A stretch of 64,000 nt of DNA from Clostridium_AW malenominatum (GTDB lineage: Bacteria; Bacillota; Clostridia; Clostridiales; Clostridiaceae): the NCBI RefSeq assembly GCF_039521365.1, contig NZ_BAAACF010000012.1, forward strand, positions 62,001 through 126,000, read 5' to 3'. A program made the translations under genes and the position numbers. The notes beneath the pieces were generated by a model. That model had not been told where the DNA came from. It saw only the letters and a program-made list of their open reading frames with translations, and did not search any database. Below, piece by piece: positions 56,887-64,000 of this stretch; the first letter of the stretch is position 1; the number at the start of each line of letters is the position of its first letter.

Positions 56887-56968
56887 TGCAGAAATTCCTT
56901 CGCGGAATTTCATCATAAACTAAAAAACTAAACAACTATCATCTAAAAAACTAGCTCGCAAGCGAGCT
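56887..56968 (-). terminator. Repeat unit plus PhoH terminator
   Basis: The segment to 56954 matches 52571-52632 and carries the perfect hairpin GAAATTCC-TTCGC-GGAATTTC (56891-56911). Next, AGCTCGC-AA-GCGAGCT (56953-56968) forms a hairpin touching the PhoH stop and followed on the minus strand by a T-run, so it terminates phoH. Confidence 0.8.
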
Positions 56969-58344
56969 TAAAGCCTTCTACTCGCCTCATAAGCTAGTGG
57001 CGACCTCTCACACTCATCATACTTTAAAGTTATTTGATAGCAAAGTTCGCTTCCCTTCATTTTTTCTGAAGCATAGCATAATCCATTGGATCTAGAATCT
57101 AGGAAAGGATGGTCTATTTGATCTGGATCACCGATTAACATGAGTTTTGTACCTTCCCCTACTCTTGTAATTATTGCTTTTACTTGTTTTGGAGTTAAGT
57201 TTTGTGCTTCATCGATTATTACCCAGTTTTTCACTATGGATCTTCCTCTTAAATAGGCAACAGCTTCTGTGGTTATTATCCTCCTATCGAATAGCTCCTG
57301 TATTTTATCTGCTAATTCTTTTTCGTTTTTATATCTTTCTTTTTCATCAGAATCCACTAATATTTCTAAGTTGTCCAAAACTGGTCTCATGAAAGGAGCT
57401 ATTTTTTCCTCTTCCTTTCCTGGAAGATAACCTATATCCTCATCCATGGTTACATTAGGTCTACAAACTAAAATTCTTCTATATTGCTTTGTGCCTACTT
57501 CGATTATTTTATTTAATCCCACTGCTAAGGAAAAAAGAGTTTTTGCCGTTCCTGCAGGGCCTTTAATTATTACTAAAGGAGCTATGCTAGCCTCAGTAAA
57601 TAATGCCTCTAGCATAAATTTTTGTCCTACATTTCTTGGAGATACTCCTAAAGGGCTCATATCTTTATAATATAAGGCTAGTACTTTTTTACCGTCAAAT
57701 CTTCCTAGCGCTGTCTTTCTTGGATTATCTAGGGCATGTATTATTATGAACTGATTCGGATAAAGAGTTGGGGCTGAATACTCTCCTGTTACTTCGCAGT
57801 AATAAACTAAGTCTTTTAAATCTATATATTTTTTCTGATAAAATTCATCTATTTTTTCAGAAGAGGCGTATAAACTTTCTCTCCCAGTATATTGACTCTC
57901 ATTTTCAGGAACCACCTTTTCGTGAAAGTCTTCCACGTCTATGTCCACTGTATCTGCTTTAATTCTTTCAAAAATATCCTTGGTTATTAGACACACGTCT
58001 TCTCCTTGTTCTTTTAGACCTTTGCAAACTTGAATTATTCTATTATCTGGCTTACCCTTGTCCCAAGATACAGGAATCTCTGTCTCTTGATGATTCATCT
58101 CCACCCTAAGTTTTCCTCCACCTGGTAGAGGCACTCCCCTATTTAATTTACCTTCTTTTCTTAATTTATCTATTAATCTTGAAGCATATCTGGCATTTGC
58201 TCCTAAATCATTCTTGTCTTTTTTAAAACTATCTAATTCCTCTAATACCACCTCTGGTATAACTACGTCATGTTCTCCAAAAGAAAATATGGCCCCTGGT
58301 GAATATAATAAAACATTGGTATCTAACACATAAGTCCTCTTCAA
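56968..58344 (-). CDS. PIN-PhoH family ATPase (YlaK-like)
   Basis: 458 residues from TTG 58344, preceded by GGGGGGAAGTGCA; the frame extends 19 codons further without a ribosome site. The N-terminal PIN nuclease domain begins YVLDTNVLLYSPG (first acidic residue Asp8) with VVLEELDSFKKD. The C-terminal PhoH domain has Walker A GPAGTAKT at about 262-269, Walker B VIIDEAQN and GEGTKLMLIGDPDQID. PIN-PhoH proteins are likely RNA helicase-nucleases. A hairpin directly after the gene ends transcription. Confidence 0.92.
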   Translation of the reverse strand: MKRTYVLDTNVLLYSPGAIFSFGEHDVVIPEVVLEELDSFKKDKNDLGANARYASRLIDKLRKEGKLNRGVPLPGGGKLRVEMNHQETEIPVSWDKGKPDNRIIQVCKGLKEQGEDVCLITKDIFERIKADTVDIDVEDFHEKVVPENESQYTGRESLYASSEKIDEFYQKKYIDLKDLVYYCEVTGEYSAPTLYPNQFIIIHALDNPRKTALGRFDGKKVLALYYKDMSPLGVSPRNVGQKFMLEALFTEASIAPLVIIKGPAGTAKTLFSLAVGLNKIIEVGTKQYRRILVCRPNVTMDEDIGYLPGKEEEKIAPFMRPVLDNLEILVDSDEKERYKNEKELADKIQELFDRRIITTEAVAYLRGRSIVKNWVIIDEAQNLTPKQVKAIITRVGEGTKLMLIGDPDQIDHPFLDSRSNGLCYASEKMKGSELCYQITLKYDECERSPLAYEASRRL

Positions 58345-58412
58345 TGCACTTCCCCCCAATATTGTTAATACTAAGTTCCACTTTATATATATTATGTTCA
58401 AGGGTAAAAAAA

Positions 58413-58439
58413 TAGACTGAAGTAAAAAACTTCAGTCTA
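58413..58439 (-). terminator. Terminator overlapping the brnQ stop
   Basis: TAGACTGAAGT (58413-58423) pairs perfectly with ACTTCAGTCTA (58429-58439); seven T residues follow on the minus strand. The stop codon is inside the stem. Confidence 0.88.
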
Positions 58440-59700
58440 AGTTTAATCCAATTATTCCACCTATAATAGCAGGTATAATCCATGAAAAACCTTCTTTTGC
58501 AAAAGGAAGCATATTTATAATATTCATTACAAAAGGAACCTTAATGCCAATTGATTCTAAGGATATAAAAATACTTACAATAAAAGCTCCATAAACTGCC
58601 CCTTTATATACTTTATCATTAGTAATGTAGTTTCCTAAAAGGTTAGTTATTATTAAAACTATTACTACAGGATAAATAGTTTGCAGTATGGGTACAGCTA
58701 ATTTAATTATAGCTTCAACACCATAATTTGCGATAAATCCACTTATTAAACAATTAAATAAAACAATGGTTTTATAGCTTATTTTGTTGTTTAAAAGCTT
58801 ACTAAAGTAATTTCCTGTAGTAGCTGTAAGGCCTATAGATGTTGTTAAACAAGCTACTGCAATGGCTCCTCCAAATATTATCTTACTCATATCCCCTAAT
58901 AATCTTTGACTTATAAATACAAGTATACTTGTTCTTGTAAAGTCTTGTGAGACTATACTGCTAGATGTAGCACCTATATATAACAGTCCTAAATATACTA
59001 CTCCAAGACATACTGCAGATACTAGCCCAGATTTTATAGTTATATTTACTTGAGATTTCCTATCTTTATATCCTTTAAGAGCTAAATCCCCAATAAACAT
59101 TTGAGCCAGAATTATGGAGCCTATAGCATCCATGGTTTGATATCCTTCAGTAAAACCCTTTGAAAAAGCTCCCTGTATATTTGTATTTATAGGTGTACCT
59201 AATGGAAATATTATGCCTTTAACTATTATAATTCCTAAAGTAATTAATAAAAATGGAGTGAGTATTGCTCCAATCTTGTCTACCACTGAGGTTTCATTTA
59301 TTGCAAAAAAATAGGTTATTCCAAAGAAAATTATGGATACTATTATTGAATTTGCCCCAGGAAATATGGGAAGTACGGCTAATTCAAAGGTAGTCGCCCC
59401 TGTTCTTGGTACAGCAAATAATGTACCTATGGTTAACATAATTATAGAACAAAGTATTTTACCAAAATTTGATGATATTTTACTTGTTAAATCCTCTGTT
59501 CTACCTCCCACTAAAGCAACTGCTATAATCCCTAGCATTGGCAGACCAATACATGTAGTTAAAAACCCTAGCCCAGTAATGGCCCACTTATCTCCAGAAA
59601 TAAAACCAAGTGTTGGAGGAAAAATTAAATTACCTGCTCCAAAAAATGTAGAAAATAAAGCCAATCCTGTTATCAATATATTTTTTAAATCCTTACTCAT
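58432..59700 (-). CDS. brnQ: Branched-chain amino acid carrier BrnQ
   Basis: 422 residues from ATG 59700 (AAAGGAG upstream; an earlier start adds 14 codons without a site). About 12 membrane helices; signature GLALFSTFFGAGNLIFPPTLG at the start of the LIVCS family, then FVPRTGATTFELA-type and EGYQTMDAIGSIILAQM. It imports Leu, Ile and Val with Na+ or H+. A hairpin lies in the short gap to the upstream amidase gene. Confidence 0.93.
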   Translation of the reverse strand: MSKDLKNILITGLALFSTFFGAGNLIFPPTLGFISGDKWAITGLGFLTTCIGLPMLGIIAVALVGGRTEDLTSKISSNFGKILCSIIMLTIGTLFAVPRTGATTFELAVLPIFPGANSIIVSIIFFGITYFFAINETSVVDKIGAILTPFLLITLGIIIVKGIIFPLGTPINTNIQGAFSKGFTEGYQTMDAIGSIILAQMFIGDLALKGYKDRKSQVNITIKSGLVSAVCLGVVYLGLLYIGATSSSIVSQDFTRTSILVFISQRLLGDMSKIIFGGAIAVACLTTSIGLTATTGNYFSKLLNNKISYKTIVLFNCLISGFIANYGVEAIIKLAVPILQTIYPVVIVLIITNLLGNYITNDKVYKGAVYGAFIVSIFISLESIGIKVPFVMNIINMLPFAKEGFSWIIPAIIGGIIGLNLD

Positions 59701-59725
59701 CTTTTTCTCCTTTGTGCGTATTAAA

Positions 59726-59786
59726 AAAGTATTCATCCTCAAAGGTATGAATACTTTATTTTATAGAAAAACAACTCAATATGCAA
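59726..59786 (-). promoter_or_regulatory. Terminator of the amidase gene overlapping the brnQ promoter
   Basis: AAAGTATTCAT (59726-59736) and ATGAATACTTT (59747-59757) form a perfect stem followed by T residues on the minus strand. TTGCAT (59781-59786), 17 bases, TAAAAT (59758-59763) is a good promoter whose start point (about 59751) falls inside the stem. A transcript starting there lacks the full upstream arm and escapes termination, while read-through from the left gene is stopped. Confidence 0.6.
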
Positions 59787-59797
59787 GTAGTTTTTTC

Positions 59798-60520
59798 TTA
59801 TTCGTAATCATTAATGAAAGCATTAAATATATTTTTCATATTTTCATATTTTAAATACATCTTTTCAGGATGCCACTGCACACCCATAATAGTTCTTCCC
59901 TCAATATTTTCAATTCCCTCAATTACTCCATCGCTAGAAACCGCACTTATTTTAAAACCCTTTGCCACACCTTTTACCGCTTGGTGATGAAAACTATTTA
60001 CCTCTGCTTCCTTGCCTAATATAGAATGCAGCTTTGTATTTTCATTTATTCTTATCTTGTGAACAGCTACATGATAATCAGACCTTTGAGAGTGTTGTAG
60101 ATGATTCCCTTTTACATCTGGTATATGCTGATATAAAGTACCACCATAATACACATTAATTGACTGTAATCCTCTGCATATTCCTAGTATTGGCTTGTTT
60201 AACTCTTCACAGGCCTTTATAATCATGAAGTCATAGCTATCTCTTGCAGGCATAATTGTTCCATTATTAAAAATTGATTCTTCACCATAATAAAAAGGAT
60301 TAATATCCACTCCTCCAGTTATTATCACCTTGTCTACTAATTTAACCTGCTCTTTTACCTTTAAGTAATCTTCAGTTATAGGAAGTATTAAAGGAATTCC
60401 TCCACATTCTTCAACAGCTTGTAAATAGTCCTTGTTTGCAAATATTCTTTCGTAGCTTGAAAACCCTTCTTGACTATGCATCTGTATACTACTAACCACA
60501 CCAATTATTTTTACTCCCAT
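59798..60520 (-). CDS. Class I glutamine amidotransferase-like hydrolase (PuuD-like)
   Basis: 240 residues of peptidase family C26. The nucleophile elbow GICRGLQSINV holds the catalytic Cys, and VNSFHHQAVK and MGVQWHPEK hold the catalytic His and Glu. Such enzymes cleave gamma-glutamyl bonds, as in putrescine degradation by PuuD. No puu genes are near, so the physiological substrate is open. It follows the PduX-like gene by 10 bases and is probably co-transcribed. Confidence 0.9.
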   Translation of the reverse strand: MGVKIIGVVSSIQMHSQEGFSSYERIFANKDYLQAVEECGGIPLILPITEDYLKVKEQVKLVDKVIITGGVDINPFYYGEESIFNNGTIMPARDSYDFMIIKACEELNKPILGICRGLQSINVYYGGTLYQHIPDVKGNHLQHSQRSDYHVAVHKIRINENTKLHSILGKEAEVNSFHHQAVKGVAKGFKISAVSSDGVIEGIENIEGRTIMGVQWHPEKMYLKYENMKNIFNAFINDYE

Positions 60521-60530
60521 GACTATCCCC

Positions 60531-61361
60531 CTACGAATTTTTTATAGTTCTTACTTTATAAGTTTTATAACCCTTAAGGCAACTTTTGTATTTTTCTAAA
60601 ACTTTAAAATCTACTTCTCCTTCATATATTATGCCCAAAGCATCTCCACTATGTGCCCCAATAATGCCATGTCCATTAATTTCATCTTTAATTTTAAGTA
60701 TAGTTTCTAAAATCTCATATTTTAATCTTTCATTGTTTCGTTTTATGCTTTCCGTAGAGCAGTATGCAATCTTTTTTGTATCCCTTTCCTCCACTCCTTT
60801 TTTAAATATAGGCATTAAATCCTCAATATTACTTAATGGCGGAAGAGGGGTTTTATTAAATTGCAAAGTATCAACTTGTTTTTCCCCTTCAAAGACTAAA
60901 ATATTAAATTGAAAATATTCTCCAATGGTTTCTCTATATAGTCCTCTTTTGTAATCAAATAAAGTCATTTTATTAAATATAATACTGTCCGTAGGTTCAA
61001 TTTGGATACAATGTTTTATTATTTCATCCGCATTATACTTTTTATTAAACAACTTTAATAAACCATGATACACTCCACAAAGATCTGCTGTGCTGCTAGC
61101 AAAGCCTTTTCCTGTGGGAATATTTGATTTTATTTCTATATCTAAGTTGCTTATATACCTTTCTTCCCGCCATTCTTTGAGTAGATTTTCTATAAGCATA
61201 GAAGACTTTGAGTAATTGTACCTTAATTTAGGCTTATTAGTTTCAAATATCTTAACCTCAGTATACATATTAATCGGACAGGAACATAAAATATCTATAT
61301 CACCAACTTTACCTTGAACTATTTCTCCAAAACTTCCTGGGTATTTTACTATAACCTCCAT
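60531..61361 (-). CDS. PduX-like L-threonine kinase (GHMP family)
   Basis: 276 residues. The N-terminus VKYPGSFGEIVQGKVGDIDILCSCPI matches the PduX signature, and the GHMP phosphate loop is PTGKGFASSTAD at about 81-92. HGIIGAHSGDALGIIYEG near the C-terminus is the third GHMP motif. PduX phosphorylates threonine to make the aminopropanol linker of cobalamin. It is transcribed away from the B12 riboswitch and btuFCD, consistent with a cobalamin neighbourhood. GAGGAGCATATATA precedes the ATG. Confidence 0.85.
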   Translation of the reverse strand: MEVIVKYPGSFGEIVQGKVGDIDILCSCPINMYTEVKIFETNKPKLRYNYSKSSMLIENLLKEWREERYISNLDIEIKSNIPTGKGFASSTADLCGVYHGLLKLFNKKYNADEIIKHCIQIEPTDSIIFNKMTLFDYKRGLYRETIGEYFQFNILVFEGEKQVDTLQFNKTPLPPLSNIEDLMPIFKKGVEERDTKKIAYCSTESIKRNNERLKYEILETILKIKDEINGHGIIGAHSGDALGIIYEGEVDFKVLEKYKSCLKGYKTYKVRTIKNS

Positions 61362-61492
61362 TATATATGCTCCTCATAATTTATATAGTTTTAATTTTCA
61401 TTTTACCAATGGAAGCTTATAGTGTAAATAGCCTTATCACTTTATGTGATTTATTGACATGGAAATGAATAAGTGTTACACTCAACTTAAAT

Positions 61493-61728
61493 AAAAATAT
61501 TTATAGGTACCCCTATGGGTTTAAAAGGGAAAGAAGCTTTAATCTTCTGCGGTCCCGCCACTGTATTGATGAGTCTTTAGCATAATCCACTCAAATTTTG
61601 GGGAAGGAGCTAAAAGGCGATGAATCTAAGCCAGGAGAACTGCCTATGAATTAGTGACGCTTTAGCTTACGCGGATAAGCTAATGGTTTAATGAACTTAA
61701 ACCGTTATCTTGAAGATAAGGGTTTTTT
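61493..61728 (+). ncRNA. Cobalamin riboswitch with antiterminator/terminator
   Basis: The B12-box AAGCCAGGAGAACTGCCT is at 61628-61645, and a conserved 5' part reads TAGGTACCCCTATGGG and AAAAGGGAA (61503-61530). Downstream, GGTTTAA/TTAAACC (61685-61691 with 61697-61703) forms an antiterminator that shares bases with the terminator AAACC...GGTTT (61699-61728, followed by T6). Binding of cobalamin should favour termination and lower btuFCD expression. Confidence 0.93.
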
Positions 61729-61756
61729 ATTTTGTCTATATTTAAGGAGGAAAAAA

Positions 61757-62698
61757 ATGAACAAATTGAAAAAAGTCTTAGTAGTATTTTTATCATTAAT
61801 CATGATAACTTCACTTGTAGCTTGCGGAAAGGATAATAAAGTAGAAGATAAAAACAATGCAGAAAATATAGCTACTACAAAATATCCTTTAACAATAAAA
61901 GATTCTTATGATAGAGAAGTGACAATAGATAAAGAACCTGAAAGAATTATTTCCTTAGGGCCTAACGTTACTGAAGCAATATATGCTCTTGGAAAAGGGG
62001 ATAAATTAGTTGGAAGAACAGATTTTTGTGATTATCCTGTAGAAGTTAAGAACGTAGCTTCCGTCGGTAGTTTACAAACCCCAAGTATTGAAAAAATCCT
62101 TGAATTAAAACCAGATATAGTAATAGCATCTACTCATTTTCCAAAGGATGTACTTAAAAAGTTAGAAGATTTAACAGTTAAAGTTGTTGCCCTTTATGGA
62201 GAAGATAGTTTTGAAGGTGCATACAACACCTTAGAAAAAATGGGTGAAGTTTTAAATGCTAAGGAAAAAGCTAACGAAGTAGTTAATAATATGAAGGAAA
62301 AAGTGGAATATGTAGCTTCAAAAGTTAAGGGACTTAATACTCCTTCCTTATATTATGTAATAGATTTTGGTCAATATGGAGATTTTACTGCTACTGGAGA
62401 TACCTTTATCCATAAAATGATTCTAATGGCTGGGGGAAAAAATATAGCAGACGACGCTAAAGGATGGAAATATTCTATAGAAAAAGTTTTAGAAAAAAAT
62501 CCTAGCATGGTTATTGTTCCAAAATATTTTGATGCTAAAGGGAGAATCGTAAAAACTAATGGATATAAAGATCTAGAGGCTATAAAAAATGGAAAGCTTT
62601 TTGAAATAGATAATAATATGCTAGATAGACAAGGACCAAGGCTTGCAGATGGTTTAGAGGAATTAGCTAAAATAATTCATCCTGAAGCTTTTAAATAA
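61757..62698 (+). CDS. btuF: Cobalamin-type ABC transporter substrate-binding lipoprotein BtuF
   Basis: 313 residues from ATG 61757 (AAGGAGG upstream; a longer frame runs back into the riboswitch terminator). The lipoprotein signal ends LVAC with Cys at 23. The periplasmic-binding domain (PLTIKDSYDREVTIDKEPERIISLGPNVTEAIYALGKGDKLVG...) is the TroA/BtuF helical-backbone type for corrinoids or siderophores; riboswitch control argues for B12. It delivers ligand to the BtuC permease. Confidence 0.9.
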   Translation: MNKLKKVLVVFLSLIMITSLVACGKDNKVEDKNNAENIATTKYPLTIKDSYDREVTIDKEPERIISLGPNVTEAIYALGKGDKLVGRTDFCDYPVEVKNVASVGSLQTPSIEKILELKPDIVIASTHFPKDVLKKLEDLTVKVVALYGEDSFEGAYNTLEKMGEVLNAKEKANEVVNNMKEKVEYVASKVKGLNTPSLYYVIDFGQYGDFTATGDTFIHKMILMAGGKNIADDAKGWKYSIEKVLEKNPSMVIVPKYFDAKGRIVKTNGYKDLEAIKNGKLFEIDNNMLDRQGPRLADGLEELAKIIHPEAFK

Positions 62699-62707
62699 GG
62701 AGATCTC

Positions 62708-63739
62708 ATGTCTTATATAAATAAAAGAAAACATAATAAATTTTTATTGATTATACTAATAGGAATATTATTTGCTTTAACTATTATTTCTAGCACTCTT
62801 GGTGTGGCAGACATAAGCTTTTATGGGTCTATGAAGATACTATCTTCTAAAATACCTTTTGTAGGTAAATATATTAGCTTAGAGGGAATTTCTAATACTC
62901 ATAAGTTAATTATTTTAAATTTAAGATTACCTAGAATTATGTTGTCAGCCCTTGTGGGTGCTGGATTATCAATAGTTGGATGCGTATTTCAAGCAATATT
63001 TAAAAATCCTATGGCAGATCCTTATGTGCTGGGAATTTCTTCTGGCTCTGCCCTGGGTGCTGCTATTGCAATTATACTAGGAGTTAGCGGAGTTACAAGT
63101 TTTGCTTTTACTGGAGCCATACTTACTACTCTTTTGGTTTATAGTATTGCAAAAACTGGAACCAAACTTCCTACAAATACTTTGCTCCTTGCTGGAGTTT
63201 CAGTAGGATTTCTCCTCTCTTCCTTAATATCTTTAATTATGATATTTAATAGAGAACAGGTGGAGAAAATAATATTTTGGACCATGGGAGGGTTAAACAC
63301 TGCCAATTGGAAAGCTGTTTTTTCATTGTTTCCTTTTGTGTTAATAGGTGGTTTTATTATATTTATTTTTTCTAAGGATTTGAATGTAATGCTTACTGGA
63401 GATGAAACTGCTTCTACTTTAGGAATTGAAGTGGATAAAATAAAGAAATTACTACTTACTATTTCTTCTATTATTATAGCTGCTTGTGTGTCTATGAGTG
63501 GAATTATTGGTTTTGTAGGCCTTATTATTCCCCACATGATAAGACTTTTAGTAGGACCTGACCATAGAGTATTACTACCTTTTACTGCTTTAGGTGGAGG
63601 AGTTTTTATGATAATTTCCGATACCTTAGCAAGGACCTTAGTGCCACCGGCGGAAATACCTGTTGGCGCTATTACTTCAATTTTTGGTGCTCCTTACTTC
63701 ATATATCTTTTAATAAGAAATAAAAAGAAGGTGATGTAA
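62708..63739 (+). CDS. btuC: Cobalamin-type ABC transporter permease BtuC
   Basis: 343 residues of the FecCD family with about ten membrane helices: LRLPRIMLSALVGAGLSIVGCVFQAIFKNPMADPYVLGISSGSALG, then the cytoplasmic coupling helix GFVGLIIPHMIRLLVGPDHR. AAGGAGATCTC precedes the ATG at 62708, nine bases after the btuF stop. It forms the channel of the BtuCD importer. Confidence 0.93.
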   Translation: MSYINKRKHNKFLLIILIGILFALTIISSTLGVADISFYGSMKILSSKIPFVGKYISLEGISNTHKLIILNLRLPRIMLSALVGAGLSIVGCVFQAIFKNPMADPYVLGISSGSALGAAIAIILGVSGVTSFAFTGAILTTLLVYSIAKTGTKLPTNTLLLAGVSVGFLLSSLISLIMIFNREQVEKIIFWTMGGLNTANWKAVFSLFPFVLIGGFIIFIFSKDLNVMLTGDETASTLGIEVDKIKKLLLTISSIIIAACVSMSGIIGFVGLIIPHMIRLLVGPDHRVLLPFTALGGGVFMIISDTLARTLVPPAEIPVGAITSIFGAPYFIYLLIRNKKKVM

Positions 63740-63741
63740 TA

Positions 63742-64000
63742 ATGGAAAATAGCTTTTACTCTATAAACGTTAAGGATTTAAATTATTCCTATGATGATAA
63801 AAAAATATTACAGGATATAAATATAAGTTTAGAAAAAAATAAATTTTATTCCATTATTGGTCCTAATGGTTCTGGGAAAACTACTTTATTAAAAAATATA
63901 GCTAGAATTCTTCCTCCCCAAAAAGAATGTATATATATTGATGGAAAAGAAATTAATTCTTACAAAGTAAGAGATTTAGCAAAAAAAATGGCTTCCGTTC
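63742..64000 (+). CDS. btuD: Cobalamin-type ABC transporter ATPase BtuD, 3' part outside window
   Basis: The first 86 codons are present: MENSFYSINVKDLNYSYDDKKILQDINISLEKNKFYSIIGPNGSGKTTLLKNIARILPPQKECIYIDGKEINSY. Walker A GPNGSGKTT lies near residues 41-49. The start is 2 bases after the btuC stop, with AAGGTGATGTAAT upstream. The gene continues beyond the right edge. It would hydrolyse ATP for import of the corrinoid held by BtuF. Confidence 0.9.
   Translation, partial: MENSFYSINVKDLNYSYDDKKILQDINISLEKNKFYSIIGPNGSGKTTLLKNIARILPPQKECIYIDGKEINSYKVRDLAKKMASV

Noticed and set aside
59333..59854. Plus-strand open frame of 173 codons opposite brnQ and the amidase gene end
   Set aside because: Antisense to the conserved carrier; no translation signal and no family pattern.
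1..64000. CRISPR arrays, tRNA or rRNA genes, intact insertion sequences
   Set aside because: I saw no regularly spaced identical repeats, no cloverleaf with CCA-type end and no transposase with terminal repeats; the repeats at 52-57 kb are isolated inverted repeats.

Overview
The window is AT-rich DNA from a Clostridium-like low-GC Firmicute. Evidence: strong GGAGG-type ribosome sites, frequent TTG/GTG starts, U-tailed intrinsic terminators, a T-box and a cobalamin riboswitch, a GerMN (spore germination) lipoprotein, and several families typical of clostridia (CD3324, DUF4179 with an ECF sigma factor, YvrJ/DUF1659/DUF2922). Most genes lie on the minus strand. There is no rRNA, tRNA, CRISPR array or intact insertion sequence.

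Region by region. 0-5 kb: two ABC modules, an ABC-2-type exporter cut by the left edge and a BceAB-like antimicrobial-peptide pair without its usual two-component system. 5-10 kb: two flavodoxin-fold genes, a MarR regulator with a cyclase-family hydrolase, a MaoC-like hot-dog protein, and an ECF sigma factor with its DUF4179 anti-sigma. 10-14 kb: a VanRS-type two-component system beside an S11 D,D-carboxypeptidase, with no vanH/A/X ligase cassette in the window. 14-16.4 kb: an EreA-like lipoprotein, PadR and DUF2812 cassette bracketed by two identical 35-base terminators. 16.4-22 kb: a phage- or plasmid-like module (XRE repressor, DnaD-type initiator, DnaB helicase, a second DnaD domain, a sigma factor, YvrJ, DUF1659, DUF2922, a broken Rpn nuclease) without an integrase or structural genes.

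22-29 kb is a zone of decay: a DUF2200 remnant, a UvrC-like GIY-YIG gene, a CPCC protein and a PC4/YdbC protein each interrupted by a single in-frame stop, a frameshifted small gene, and fragments of a pseudouridine synthase and a membrane protein. Intact small genes (GreA-like factor, two membrane peptides, a DUF2007-like protein) lie among them. 29-41 kb holds stress and regulatory genes: RibD-like reductase/WYL regulator, GNATs, MarR, a T-box-controlled PatB/MalY aminotransferase, OYE/HxlR, a soluble CZB chemoreceptor, GerMN, and an MntA-HepT toxin-antitoxin pair. 41-52 kb: methyltransferases including TrmB, an AI-2E-family transporter, an ABC-2 exporter with a NarL-type two-component system, an S2P protease and a phosphodiester glycosidase. 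52-57 kb: small uncharacterised genes separated by a family of long inverted-repeat elements, plus a radical SAM protein with XRE/DUF2975. 57-64 kb: PhoH, BrnQ, a PuuD-like amidase, a PduX-like threonine kinase and a cobalamin riboswitch controlling btuFCD, which runs off the right edge.

The most distinctive items are the VanRS/D,D-carboxypeptidase pair, the replication-plus-sigma module with its operator array and apparent AUA start, the consensus promoter clamped between inverted repeats in the PadR cassette, the concentration of single-stop genes at 24-28 kb, and the 52-57 kb repeat family. All calls come from reading the sequence; no database search was run.
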